Origin: Shuttleworthella satelles DSM 14600
Lineage (GTDB): Bacteria > Bacillota > Clostridia > Lachnospirales > Lachnospiraceae
NCBI RefSeq assembly: GCF_000160115.1
Contig: NZ_GG665867.1
Location: forward strand, 548,053-612,052
DNA: 64,000 nucleotides
Reading direction: 5' to 3'
This document shows positions 32,626 to 41,966 of the stretch, piece by piece (the stretch's first letter is position 1; the number at the start of each line of letters is the position of its first letter). The notes under the pieces are model-generated. The model was not told the origin of the DNA, ran no database searches, and worked only from the letters and a program-made list of their open reading frames with translations. The position numbers and the translations under genes were made by a program.

Positions 32626-33999
32626 TTACATCTTGACGATGCCGAAGGCGTTCAGGATCGATGAGATCAGGATGATAATGATAAAGAGGGGAGCGGCATA
32701 TCTGATGACGAAATTGTAGAGTTTACGTCTTCGGAACTTGCCGGAGACTGTAACCTCCTCCGCAATCCGGTCAACGCCAACCTTATAGACAACCAGGATG
32801 CAGATGGCGAAGGCGGCGATGGGCATCATGACGGAGTTGGACAGGAAGTCGAAGAAGTCAAGGAAGTCCATGCCGATGATCTTGATGTTGCCCAGGACAC
32901 CGAAGCCAAGAGAGGAGAGGCTGCCGAGGGCCAGCATGATGACAGCGACAACAATAGTCGCCTTGCGGCGCCCCCAGCCCAGCTCATCCTGGAAGGTAGA
33001 AGCGGCGGACTCTGCCAGGGCAATGGATGAAGTGATTGCGGCCAGAAGAACCAGGAGGAAGAAGACGATGCCGCCGAACTGGCCCAGTCCCATGGAATCA
33101 AAGACCTTGGGAATCATGATGAACATGAGGGAGGGACCGGCCTTGAGATTTGCGGCTGCGTCCGCGCCGGAGAAGGCGAAAACAGCAGGGATGATCATCA
33201 GGCCTGCCAGAATCGCGATCGCCGTATCGAAGATCTCAACATTAGAGGTGGAACCCTCAATGGAGACCTCCTTCTTCATATAAGAGCCGAAGGTGATCAG
33301 GATTCCCATGGCGATGGAGAGGGAGTAGAACATCTGCCCCATGGCAGTTACGATCGTCATCCAAGAGAAGTGGGCGAAATCAGGGATCAGGAAATATTTG
33401 ACGCCCTCCATAGCTCCGGGCCTGGTAACAGAGTAGATGGAGACGATCACCGCCAGAAGCACCAGTAGGGGCATCATAATACGGGAGACGCGCTCAATGC
33501 CGTTTTCTACGCCGGCAAAGATAATTCCGATGGTCACCAGAGTAAAGAGGATGAACCAGAATTCAGCCGAGGCAGAGTTAGAGATGAAATCGCTAAAGAA
33601 GCTGTCGTCTGCGACGCGGTGTACGCCGCCGGTCAGATATTCCCAGAGGTATTTGAAGACCCAGCCGCCGATCACGGAGTAGTAGGGAACAATGATGATC
33701 GGGATGATGGCGTTGAGCCAGCCGCCGAAGCAGAAGAAGCCATGCCCCTTGCCCTTGCCCAGGATATTGAAGGCGCCGACGGGGGATTTCTGGGTCATGC
33801 GTCCGATGGCGGACTCGGAGACAATCATGGCATATCCGAAGGTGGCCACCAGGATCAGGTAAATCAGCAGGAAAATGCCGCCGCCATACTTGGCCGCCAG
33901 ATAGGGGAAGCGCCAGATGTTTCCAAGGCCGACGGCGGAACCGGCGGCGGCCAGGACAAAGCCCAGTTTGCCGGAAAAATTGGAGCGTTGATTGTTCAT
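32626..33999 (-). CDS. Sodium-dependent amino acid transporter, NSS (SLC6) family
   Basis: A 457-residue symporter with 11-12 helices. The unwound helix 1 region AAAGSAVGLGNIWRFPYLAA holds Na+ and substrate, and FALSGADAAANLKAGP-type residues (FSGADAAANLKAGPSL) precede the extracellular gate. Bacterial members such as LeuT, MhsT and TnaT take up hydrophobic or aromatic amino acids; the exact substrate is not clear. The start is placed at the second Met of a nearby pair because AAGAGG is then eight bases upstream. An ORF extension of about 20 residues further upstream lacks a ribosome binding site. Confidence 0.95.
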   Translation of the reverse strand: MNNQRSNFSGKLGFVLAAAGSAVGLGNIWRFPYLAAKYGGGIFLLIYLILVATFGYAMIVSESAIGRMTQKSPVGAFNILGKGKGHGFFCFGGWLNAIIPIIIVPYYSVIGGWVFKYLWEYLTGGVHRVADDSFFSDFISNSASAEFWFILFTLVTIGIIFAGVENGIERVSRIMMPLLVLLAVIVSIYSVTRPGAMEGVKYFLIPDFAHFSWMTIVTAMGQMFYSLSIAMGILITFGSYMKKEVSIEGSTSNVEIFDTAIAILAGLMIIPAVFAFSGADAAANLKAGPSLMFIMIPKVFDSMGLGQFGGIVFFLLVLLAAITSSIALAESAASTFQDELGWGRRKATIVVAVIMLALGSLSSLGFGVLGNIKIIGMDFLDFFDFLSNSVMMPIAAFAICILVVYKVGVDRIAEEVTVSGKFRRRKLYNFVIRYAAPLFIIIILISSILNAFGIVKM

Positions 34000-34196
34000 G
34001 TTCATAACCTCTTTTCCAATTCTTTTGAATGACAGGATATCAAATCCCATGTGATAAAACACAAGGGGATTGTCAGATGTTTTTGCAAATAATTAGCACA
34101 TATCATAGCACTTTGCCAGCGGGAAAGGAAGGCTGGAAGGACATTGACGCGGTCTCAGGTAGTGGAACACAGGCAGAGCCTCAGAACACAGGGAAT

Positions 34197-35390
34197 TCAG
34201 GATGACCGGATGATCTTTCGGTACTGGCTTGGAGTCATTTTCTTCTCACGGTGGAAGAGCTTGGTGAAGTAGGACAGGTCCGGGATGCCGCATGCGACAG
34301 CGATCTCCTGAATACTGCCGGCATCGATGTTGAGCAGGTAGATAGCCCGATCGAGCCTGCGGTCAAGGATATAAGAGCTTAAGGTCTGCCCCATCTCCTT
34401 TTTGAAACGGGTTGACAGATAGGACTTGTTCACAGAGTAGTAGTTGGCGATGAACTGCAGAGACAGATCTCCGTCCAGGTTTGCGTCGATATAATTGTTG
34501 ACCCGGCTGATCAGCTCAGACTGGTCGCCGCTCCGATGGCTCTGTACCAGGTTGCAGTACTGGTGAATCATGTCTCGTCGAAAGGAATAGTTTTGAGGGA
34601 GCTCCTGCATGTTCTCAATACGGATAGCAAATTTGCGGGAGATCTCATTCAGATAGTAGGGGTGAACGCCGGCGGCTTCTGTAGCCTTGCGAAAGAGCGT
34701 GTTGCATACGATCAGATAGTTCTTGTTGCTGCGCAAGCTGGAGGGGGCGCGATTCTCCAGACTGTCAAAGACGTGGTCGGTAAATGCCGCTTCGGCAGCT
34801 GAAGCATTGCCTTCTGTAATATAGCGCAGGCCTTCCGCCTCTTTGGCATACCGGTCTTCCAGCAGGGAGAAAGCAGCCTGTTCTGTCTTGCGTCCCTGAA
34901 CGGAGAGGAGATCGGTTGGCCGGGGAAGACTCAGCGGAAGGCGAATTTGCGCAAAATCATCCCGACCAAGATAGGACTTTGAAAAGGCGTGCAGGAAGGA
35001 CTCGAACTCCCCTCGCTCCAGAACCCTGGGAAAATGGATATAGAAGGAGGAGAGGTCCATCTTCCTGTCATCCTTGATTCCAAGTCGGGTGGCCAGCTGC
35101 TGCATATGAAGAAAGTCCGGGGACTGGGTCAGATATGGCCCTGCCAGTAGATGGCGGCTTCGGGGGAGAGGGAGAACCAGATAGTGGCAGTTGAGCTCAT
35201 CCGTGATGATGCAGAGCTGGTCAGGACAGGAGAAGAAGCGGTCGAAGTCCTTCATGGCCAGGCCCAGATTCTGGCGGAAGGAGAAGTCGTAGCTGTCATC
35301 CCATTGGTAAGGGGCATGCAGAATGCGGCGGCGAATTTCCAGCCGGTCTAAAAAGTCAAAGAAGAGATTGAGAAGATTTGTTTCAAACAT
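34197..35390 (-). CDS. AraC-family regulator divergent from beta-glucuronide locus
   Basis: A 397-residue regulator. The C-terminal 100 residues are the double helix-turn-helix: DGDLSLQFIANYYSVNKSYL, FKKEMGQTLSSYILDRRLDR and IQEIAVACGIPDLSYFTKLFHREKKMTPSQYRK. The N-terminal 290 residues form a long sensor of the type found with carbohydrate-responsive AraC proteins in Lachnospiraceae. Being divergent from the GPH transporter and UidA genes, it probably responds to glucuronides. GGAGG precedes its ATG at a somewhat long 11 bases. Confidence 0.92.
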   Translation of the reverse strand: MFETNLLNLFFDFLDRLEIRRRILHAPYQWDDSYDFSFRQNLGLAMKDFDRFFSCPDQLCIITDELNCHYLVLPLPRSRHLLAGPYLTQSPDFLHMQQLATRLGIKDDRKMDLSSFYIHFPRVLERGEFESFLHAFSKSYLGRDDFAQIRLPLSLPRPTDLLSVQGRKTEQAAFSLLEDRYAKEAEGLRYITEGNASAAEAAFTDHVFDSLENRAPSSLRSNKNYLIVCNTLFRKATEAAGVHPYYLNEISRKFAIRIENMQELPQNYSFRRDMIHQYCNLVQSHRSGDQSELISRVNNYIDANLDGDLSLQFIANYYSVNKSYLSTRFKKEMGQTLSSYILDRRLDRAIYLLNIDAGSIQEIAVACGIPDLSYFTKLFHREKKMTPSQYRKIIRSS

Positions 35391-35790
35391 CGCTGCTTCT
35401 ACCTCCGATCAGGGAAATCCGGGAATTGAGATAAAGCCAGAGACAGGTCTCAAGACAGGTTCAGGATGAATTCCCAGGATAAGGTCTCAGAACAAGACTC
35501 AAGATGAAGTCTGGAGAATCCAGTCTAAGGATAAAGCTATAGATAGGACTTCAACTTAGCTTTTCACTAAAGATTTCAAATGCTTCAAGCATCTTCAAGA
35601 CTTAAACCCTCCAACAGCCTGATTTAAATATAAGGATATTTACAAAAAATAGCAAAAAGAAAAATTTAGTTATAGATTATTGGAACCGATATTTTCAATA
35701 ATAGGAAAGGAAGTCGGGTCTGCTGAGGGGGAAGAAATCCTGCAGATCTGCGTCGCATTTAGAACCGCATATGGAAAAGGAGAGAAAAGT
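35391..35790. other. Divergent regulatory region of glucuronide locus
   Basis: No gene is seen. The left half is purine-rich with degenerate short repeats built from AGACAGG, CAGGAT and AAGTCT words, plus a GACTGGATT/GAATCCAGTC-like fold near 35517. The right half is AT-rich (TTTACAAAAAATAGC, then TAGTTATAGATT) and probably holds the promoter of the transporter gene, but no clean -35/-10 pair was found. Confidence 0.4.
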
Positions 35791-37284
35791 ATGGGAAACA
35801 GCAAGTATGATCGCGAGGGAGGAATCCACCGTGTGCCGATTTGGAGGATCGGTGGTTTTGCCCTCAATAATACGGCGACCAATATCTGGTTGCTGCTCAT
35901 GTCATTTATTGCCTATTACATTAACGGATGGGTTGGCCTGGGAGTTGTTCTGGCCGGATCTTTTTCCATGATTATGCGTATCTGGGACGGGGTCACGGAT
36001 CCTTTTGTGGGCTATCTGCTGGATAAAACCAACGGCAGGCTGGGGAAAAATCGTCCCTTTATGGTGATTGGCAATATCGTCCTGGCCTTCTGCGCCTTTC
36101 TGATGATCTTTGTGACGCCTGTGATTCCCGCAGGAGCCCTGCGGGTAGGCTGGTTTATCGCAGTCAACTGCATCTACTATCTGGGCTATACCTGCCAGTG
36201 TGTTGTCACCAAAGCCGCGCAGACCTGCCTGACCAATGATCCAAAGCAAAGACCTCTGTTCTCGGTTTTTGATGCGATTTATAACCTGATTCTCTTCTCG
36301 GGGGGACAGATGTTCATAGCAGGTCTGGCCAAGAAGTACGGGGGCTTCACCAAGGATATTATGCTCTATAAGGAGCTTTGGATGATTGTGGCATCTGTTT
36401 CCGCTGTCTTTACGGTAATCGCGGTCATCTCCATCTGGCCCAAAGATCAGGAGAAGTACTATGGGACGGGTCAGGCCATTCGGGTCACTTTTCGTGACTA
36501 TTTTGAGACGATCCGGCACAACCGGGCCATCCAGATGCTGGTTCTGGCTGCATCCACGGACAAACTGGGGGCGACAGCCAAGACTGCTGCCGTGACGACC
36601 ATTATGTTTGGTGTGGTGGCCGGCAATTACGCTCTGTCAGGGACATTTACTCTCTACACGGCGATCGGAAACATTATCTTTATCTTCCTCGGTCTGGGCT
36701 ATATCGCGACGAAGTTTGGGCAGCGCAGGGCAATGGTCACCTCCAGCTGGCTGGCGCTCTTCGGGAATATCGCCCTGATTGCTCTCTGGATGCTGGGGGA
36801 TCCCAGAACTCTGAATCTGCCTGGAAATAAGGGATTTGTCGGATTCAGTTTCTTCACGGTTGCACTTCTGGTTCTGACCATTTTCACCGGCGGCTTTCAG
36901 AATGTGGCAGGATCGATTGTCATTCCCATGACGGCAGACTGCGCGGATTTCGAGACCTATCGGACTGGGAAATATGTACCCGGATTGATGGGAACGCTCT
37001 TTTCCTTTGTGGACAAGCTGGTATCGTCTTTTGCGCCCTTTATTGCTTCCATCTGCCTGGCGTCGATTGGATTTAAGGATGTGATGCCGGATGTAGATAC
37101 ACCCTACAGTCTGAAACTGAAGGTGGTCGGCGTATTCCTCATGTACGGATTGATTGTCTTCGGACTGATCTGCAACCTGATTGCCATGAAGTTCTATCCA
37201 CTGACGGCGGAGAAAATGGAGGAGGTACGCAGGCAGATCGCCCAGATCAAGGAGGAGAAGAAAACGGTTCAGGTGGACTCATGA
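35791..37284 (+). CDS. GPH-family glycoside/glucuronide:cation symporter
   Basis: A 497-residue MFS-fold transporter with about 12 helices. IWDGVTDPFVGYLLDKTNGRLGKNRPFMVIG is the family's loop 2-3 signature (given here as landmark positions about 65-95), and the middle loop is charged. Members carry beta-glucuronides, melibiose or xylosides with Na+ or H+; UidB is the glucuronide carrier. Position upstream of uidA and beside an AraC gene supports glucuronide uptake. ATG 35791 has AAGGAGAG; a longer upstream frame is rejected as it lacks a ribosome binding site and homology. Confidence 0.92.
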   Translation: MGNSKYDREGGIHRVPIWRIGGFALNNTATNIWLLLMSFIAYYINGWVGLGVVLAGSFSMIMRIWDGVTDPFVGYLLDKTNGRLGKNRPFMVIGNIVLAFCAFLMIFVTPVIPAGALRVGWFIAVNCIYYLGYTCQCVVTKAAQTCLTNDPKQRPLFSVFDAIYNLILFSGGQMFIAGLAKKYGGFTKDIMLYKELWMIVASVSAVFTVIAVISIWPKDQEKYYGTGQAIRVTFRDYFETIRHNRAIQMLVLAASTDKLGATAKTAAVTTIMFGVVAGNYALSGTFTLYTAIGNIIFIFLGLGYIATKFGQRRAMVTSSWLALFGNIALIALWMLGDPRTLNLPGNKGFVGFSFFTVALLVLTIFTGGFQNVAGSIVIPMTADCADFETYRTGKYVPGLMGTLFSFVDKLVSSFAPFIASICLASIGFKDVMPDVDTPYSLKLKVVGVFLMYGLIVFGLICNLIAMKFYPLTAEKMEEVRRQIAQIKEEKKTVQVDS

Positions 37285-37405
37285 CCGATATCAGGGAGAA
37301 AGGCAGAATCGCATTTGCTGGTTCAGATGTCTGTAAGGGCCGATAGCCTTGGTGTCATTCTCGGACACGAAGGCTGAAATAGAGGCGGACAGAGAGGAGA
37401 AGGCA

Positions 37406-37768
37406 GTGGCTAAGAGAAGATTGACCCAGGCTGAGGTCGGAGAACTGGTATGCTTAGAGCAGGAGCTGGCAGCTCTGAAGAAAGAGCATGGCATCCAGGA
37501 CAAGCAAGGACTGATTGAGCGCTGGACAGCCCGTTATTATACCTTCAAAGACAGGCATGTCAGCAGGAATCCGGTACGGCGCAGGACCTATCTCTGGCTC
37601 TGTCTCTTATCTGTCTTTGGCGTCCATCAGTTTTATGCACGCCATCCGGTGCGGGGCCTGGTCTATCTCTCCCTATGCTGGACCGGACTGCCGCTGGCTT
37701 TTGGCCTGGTGGACTGGATGGAGGCCCTGCCCAAGCAGACGGACGAAGAAGGCTGTATTCTGGTCTAG
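37406..37768 (+). CDS. TM2-domain-like small membrane protein
   Basis: A 120-residue protein. The N-terminal 55 residues are helical and charged (LEQELAALKKEHGIQDKQGL). Two hydrophobic spans follow, RTYLWLCLLSVFGVHQFYAR and GLVYLSLCWTGLPLAFGLVD, in the order of the TM2 domain, where GxHxFY links the helices. GTG 37406 follows GAGGAGAAGG and is preferred to an upstream TTG. The gene lies between the GPH transporter and uidA on the same strand, so it is co-transcribed with them. Its role in glucuronide use is unknown and may be incidental. Confidence 0.75.
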   Translation: MAKRRLTQAEVGELVCLEQELAALKKEHGIQDKQGLIERWTARYYTFKDRHVSRNPVRRRTYLWLCLLSVFGVHQFYARHPVRGLVYLSLCWTGLPLAFGLVDWMEALPKQTDEEGCILV

Positions 37769-37867
37769 CGCGGGTTCTTCCCCGGCGATGGCCAAGAATC
37801 CGTCATCCAGAAGACAAAGAATGATATGAACGAAAATTGAGAAAATCAGGAAAGAAAAGAGGTAACT

Positions 37868-39721
37868 ATGTTGTATCCTATCATGACTCCATCCCGTCTG
37901 GTTGAAGATCTGGCCGGAATCTGGGACTTTCAGTTAGACCCCGAGGAGAGGGGATTTGCTGAGAAATGGTATGAAAAACCGCTGAAAGACCCCATGACGA
38001 TGCCGGTACCTGCATCCTTTAATGATCTCAAGGATGGAAGCGACTTCCGCGATTACCATGGCTGGGTCTTCTATCAGCGCAGGATCTCACTTCCGGCCTT
38101 CATGGCAAAGCAGAGAGTCATGCTGCGTTTTGACGCGGCGACCCATCATGCCAATGTCTATTTGAACGGGCGGTTGATCGCAGAGCATCAGGGAGGATTT
38201 CTTCCCTTTGAAGTGGAAATTACGGATGATCTGAGGGAGGGAGAGGATAACCTTCTGACCGTGGCAATCAATAATTTTATTGACAATACAACCCTGCCGG
38301 TCGGGATGATAGGCAATATGCTGGGCGGCAATCTGGGAGCTTCTCCAGAGCCCAAGCATCCGGGACCCAACTTTGACTTCTTCAATTACGCGGGTCTTAA
38401 CCGAACCGTTCGCATCTACACGACGCCCGGACAGTATATTGCAGATCTGACTGTGACCAGTCAGATCGACGGGGAAGATGGAACAAGGCCGATTGCGGAT
38501 GGGAAAAAAGCGCTTCTGAATTATACGGTTGCCGTTGGCGGTCAGGAGGATCCGGCCCTGGCCCGTGATGCGCATGTGGAGGTCTATGACGAAGAGGGAA
38601 ACAAGGTCGCCGAGGCAAATGGCCTGTCCGGTCAGCTTACCATTGAGCAGGCCAGGCTGTGGAGGCCTCTGAACGCCTATCTCTACAGGATCCGGGTCAG
38701 CTATGGAGAAGATATCTATGAACTTCCTTATGGAATCCGCACGGTCAAGGTGGTTGGCAACCGTTTTCTGATCAATGGCCGCAAATTTTACTTCAAGGGT
38801 TACGGCAAGCATGAGGATACCTTCCCCCACGGCCGCGGGATCAACCTGGCAATGAATACCAGGGATATCTCGATCATGAAATGGCAGGGGGCCAATTCCT
38901 TCCGCACCTCCCACTATCCCTATTCCGAGGAGATGATGCGTCAGTGCGACCGGGAGGGAATTGTCGTCATCGATGAGACTACGGCAGTCGGAATCAATTA
39001 CCTCTTTGGCGGCGGAGCCAATTTCGGAGGCAAGAAGGTGGGAACCTTCGACCCGGAGCATGGAGTGAAGACCCAGGAGCATCACAGGGAGGTCATTCGC
39101 GATTTGATTGCCCGTGACAAAAACCACGCCTGCGTTGTCCTATGGTCGATTGCCAATGAACCGGATTCATCCGGTCAGGGTGCGTATGAATACTTCAAGC
39201 CTCTCTTTGATCTGGCACGGGAACTGGATCCTCAGAAGCGGCCTGTCACCCTGGTATCTGTGCAGATGGCCGGAGGCCCTGATACGGATGTCTCGGCTCA
39301 ATTGTCCGATGTCATCTGTCTCAACCGCTACTATGGCTGGTATTTCGGGGCGCCTGATCTGGAATGGTCGGCACAGCAGATGAGAGCGGAGATGGATCAG
39401 TGGGAGAAGCTGGGAAAGCCGCTTGTCTTCACGGAGTTTGGCGCTGATACGGTGATGGGCATGCATGATACAACGCCTGTCATGTACACGGAGGAATATC
39501 AGCTGGACTACTACAAGATGAACCTGGCTGTTATGGATGACTACCCCTGTGTCACTGGAGAGCAGGTCTGGAATTTCGCGGATTTTGCGACTTCTCAGAG
39601 CATACTTCGTATCCAGGGCAATAAGAAGGGGCTCTTCACCAGAGACCGCAAGCCCAAACTGGCGGCCCATTTCTTCCGTGACCGCTGGCATGCGGTTCCC
39701 GACTTTGATTACAAGGATTAA
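37868..39721 (+). CDS. uidA: Beta-glucuronidase, GH2
   Basis: A 617-residue GH2 enzyme that hydrolyses beta-D-glucuronides. The sugar-binding, Ig-like and barrel domains are complete. The acid/base Glu is in SIANEPDS (E431) and the nucleophile in FTEFGAD (E523). The NKK motif (N585, K587) in IQGNKKGLF recognises the glucuronate carboxylate and separates it from beta-galactosidases, as do LNRYYGWY and VWNFADFATSQ. A 15-20-residue loop after DETTAVGINY (FGGGANFGGKKVG) places it with Loop 1 gut enzymes similar to E. coli GUS. No signal peptide: cytoplasmic. AAGAGGTAAC precedes ATG. Confidence 0.96.
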   Translation: MLYPIMTPSRLVEDLAGIWDFQLDPEERGFAEKWYEKPLKDPMTMPVPASFNDLKDGSDFRDYHGWVFYQRRISLPAFMAKQRVMLRFDAATHHANVYLNGRLIAEHQGGFLPFEVEITDDLREGEDNLLTVAINNFIDNTTLPVGMIGNMLGGNLGASPEPKHPGPNFDFFNYAGLNRTVRIYTTPGQYIADLTVTSQIDGEDGTRPIADGKKALLNYTVAVGGQEDPALARDAHVEVYDEEGNKVAEANGLSGQLTIEQARLWRPLNAYLYRIRVSYGEDIYELPYGIRTVKVVGNRFLINGRKFYFKGYGKHEDTFPHGRGINLAMNTRDISIMKWQGANSFRTSHYPYSEEMMRQCDREGIVVIDETTAVGINYLFGGGANFGGKKVGTFDPEHGVKTQEHHREVIRDLIARDKNHACVVLWSIANEPDSSGQGAYEYFKPLFDLARELDPQKRPVTLVSVQMAGGPDTDVSAQLSDVICLNRYYGWYFGAPDLEWSAQQMRAEMDQWEKLGKPLVFTEFGADTVMGMHDTTPVMYTEEYQLDYYKMNLAVMDDYPCVTGEQVWNFADFATSQSILRIQGNKKGLFTRDRKPKLAAHFFRDRWHAVPDFDYKD

Positions 39722-39875
39722 GGCCAGTCGCCGGGCGATGATTGAATACGCGAATTGAGAATACTCCGTTGTTATGGACGGTGGAAGGTATGCCCGGCGA
39801 ATATTCAATTGCAATACGTGATGGAATACGCACCGTGCGAGAGCTCTGTGATCATGCGTTGGTCATGAATTAAGA

Positions 39876-39922
39876 AAAACCCCCGCGAAGCCTGATTGAT
39901 GATTAAGCTTCGCGGGGGTTTT
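39876..39922. terminator. Bidirectional terminator between uidA and phosphohexomutase 2
   Basis: AAAACCCCCGCGAAGC pairs perfectly with GCTTCGCGGGGGTTTT around a 15-base loop. A-tract and T-tract lie on either side, so it serves both convergent genes. Confidence 0.92.
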
Positions 39923-39960
39923 AATTTAGTTTTATTGACAGGACTTGCGGGAAGCCAATC

Positions 39961-41643
39961 CTATTTCATCAGGGGGCGGATGGCGGAGGCAAGAAGATCC
40001 TTCTTGGCCTGAGCCTCAGCCAGATCTTTGCCCCTGGTGGTGAAGTAGTTCTTGATCTTGGGCTCGGTGCCGGAAGGACGAATGACAAGGCTGGAACCAT
40101 CCTCCAACTCATAGATTAAGACATTGGATTTAGGGAGACCCGTCTCCTCGCTCTTCTCATAGTCGTGGACAGCTGTCACGGCAATTCCGGCGAAGTCCCT
40201 GGGGGGAGCGGACCGGAAAGAATCCATAATCCGCGCCATGGTGTCCATGCCGGACAGGCCGGGGAATTCATAGGAGTCCACCTGGTTCAAGTAGCGGCCG
40301 TAGCTGCGGTAGATCTCTTCCAGACGCTCCTTGATGGAGGAGCCGATGCTCCGGTAGTAGGCAGCCATCTCACAGATGAGCATGGAAGCGATGACGGCGT
40401 CCTTGTCGCGGACGTAGGGGCCGGCCAGGTAGCCATAGCTCTCCTCGAAGCCAAAGATGAAGCGATCAACCTCTCCCTTGGCTTCAAGACCTGCGATCTG
40501 ATCGCCGATCCACTTGAAGCCGGTTAAGACGCTGCGCATCTCGACCCCGTAGTGGCTGGCGATAGCGTCCGCCAGAGGGGTGGAGACGATGGACTTGACG
40601 GCGACGGGATCCACGGGCATGGTGCCCGTCTCAATCCGGCCGGCGCAGATGTAGTCGAGGAGCAGGGCGCCCATCTCGTTGCCGCTGACCAGCTCATAGG
40701 ATCCGTCGGGACAGCGCATGGCGATTCCCACGCGGTCGGCGTCGGGGTCCGTGGCTAACATGAGATCAGCCCCTTCCTTCTCCGCTAGATCAAGACCATA
40801 GGACAGGGCCTGACGGATCTCGGGGTTGGGATAGGGGGCAGTGGTAAAGTAACCGTTGGGATACTGCTGCTCGGGAACAAGTCTGATGTCCTCAATGCCG
40901 ATGTCAGACAGAACCTGTGTGACAGGAACCAGACCGGTCCCGTTGAGGGGGGAGTAGACCAGCTTGAGACTGGCCGACTTGCAGAGACCCGGGCGAACCT
41001 GTCGCTCTTCAATCGCCTGATAGAAGGCCTTTTTACAGTCGTCGCCGATGAATTGAATCTTGCCGGACGCGACACCGGCCGCGAAGGAATCGCAGGAAAC
41101 TCCGGTCAGGATATCGGTTTTCTGAATTTCTTCATATACAATCGCAGCGGCATCGTCAGTCATCTGGCAGCCGTCAGGACCGTAGGCCTTATAGCCATTG
41201 TATTTGGCGGGGTTATGGGAGGCCGTGATCATGATGCCGGCATTGCAGCCATAGTAGCGGGTCGCAAAGGACAGGGCCGGAACCGGCATGAGAGCGTCGT
41301 AAATGAAGACCCGGATCCCGTTGGCCGCCAGAACAGAGGCGGCGCGTCTGGCGAAGACATCGGACTTGATGCGGCTGTCATAGGAGATGGCCACGGACTG
41401 GTTCCCGCCCTGGGTCTTCACCCAGTTGGCCAGGCCCTGGGTGGCCTGTCCGACCAGCTTGATGTTCATGCGGTTCGTACCTGCGCCGATAACCCCGCGC
41501 AGGCCGGCTGTGCCGAATTTCAAGGATACGGCGAAGCGGTCTTTGATTTCCTCGTCCTTGCCCTGAATGGACAGGAGCTCTCGCCTGAGATCAAGATCCT
41601 CCAGGTCTGCGGTCAACCAGCGCTGATATTCTTCCTGATACAT
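39961..41643 (-). CDS. Phosphoglucomutase/phosphomannomutase (alpha-D-phosphohexomutase)
   Basis: A 560-residue enzyme with FGTAGLRGVIG, the phosphoserine loop ITASHNPAKYNGYKAYG, metal loop DPDADRVGIA, sugar loop EESYGYL and phosphate loop RPSGTEPK. It is the normal length for the PgcA-type family and lacks the insertion of the paralog near 17 kb. It interconverts glucose-1-P and glucose-6-P, feeding glycolysis or sugar-nucleotide synthesis. The start is set at ATG 41643 (AAGAAGG upstream, homologous to the paralog's MNAREEYERWL start). The two paralogs may differ in substrate or regulation. Confidence 0.94.
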   Translation of the reverse strand: MYQEEYQRWLTADLEDLDLRRELLSIQGKDEEIKDRFAVSLKFGTAGLRGVIGAGTNRMNIKLVGQATQGLANWVKTQGGNQSVAISYDSRIKSDVFARRAASVLAANGIRVFIYDALMPVPALSFATRYYGCNAGIMITASHNPAKYNGYKAYGPDGCQMTDDAAAIVYEEIQKTDILTGVSCDSFAAGVASGKIQFIGDDCKKAFYQAIEERQVRPGLCKSASLKLVYSPLNGTGLVPVTQVLSDIGIEDIRLVPEQQYPNGYFTTAPYPNPEIRQALSYGLDLAEKEGADLMLATDPDADRVGIAMRCPDGSYELVSGNEMGALLLDYICAGRIETGTMPVDPVAVKSIVSTPLADAIASHYGVEMRSVLTGFKWIGDQIAGLEAKGEVDRFIFGFEESYGYLAGPYVRDKDAVIASMLICEMAAYYRSIGSSIKERLEEIYRSYGRYLNQVDSYEFPGLSGMDTMARIMDSFRSAPPRDFAGIAVTAVHDYEKSEETGLPKSNVLIYELEDGSSLVIRPSGTEPKIKNYFTTRGKDLAEAQAKKDLLASAIRPLMK

Positions 41644-41966
41644 ATAAGCCTTCTTTCTTCGATGTAAGCGGAGCGTGGATCCTGTCGGTCGACATAAATC
41701 GGGCGAAAAAGCACAGATGTAAGCCGCCCTCAAAGACACACCGAAACTAAGGTCAGTAACTAAGGTCAGTATAGGAAAGAAAAGGGGCAAAGTAAAGGGA
41801 GGGTGCCTGATTCTCATGCGCTTCTGCAGGTATTTTTAAGTTGACCGGATGAAGCATGTCCGCTATTCTTGTGAGAGTGTACGCGTAAGAGAAAGAAATG
41901 TCCGCAACAGAGAAACAGTTCGTCAGAGAAGAAATTGCGGGTGCGGTCAAGTGAGGAGTACGATTT
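41644..41966. other. Divergent intergenic region with a 13-bp duplication
   Basis: ACTAAGGTCAGTA occurs twice in direct tandem at 41746-41758 and 41759-41771. A promoter for the downstream symporter lies at 41841-41869. Nothing else is apparent. Confidence 0.55.
41841..41869 (+). promoter_or_regulatory. Promoter of second agcS-type gene
   Basis: TTGACC (41841-41846), a 17-base spacer and TATTCT (41864-41869) make a plausible housekeeping promoter about 95 bases before the start codon. Confidence 0.5.
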
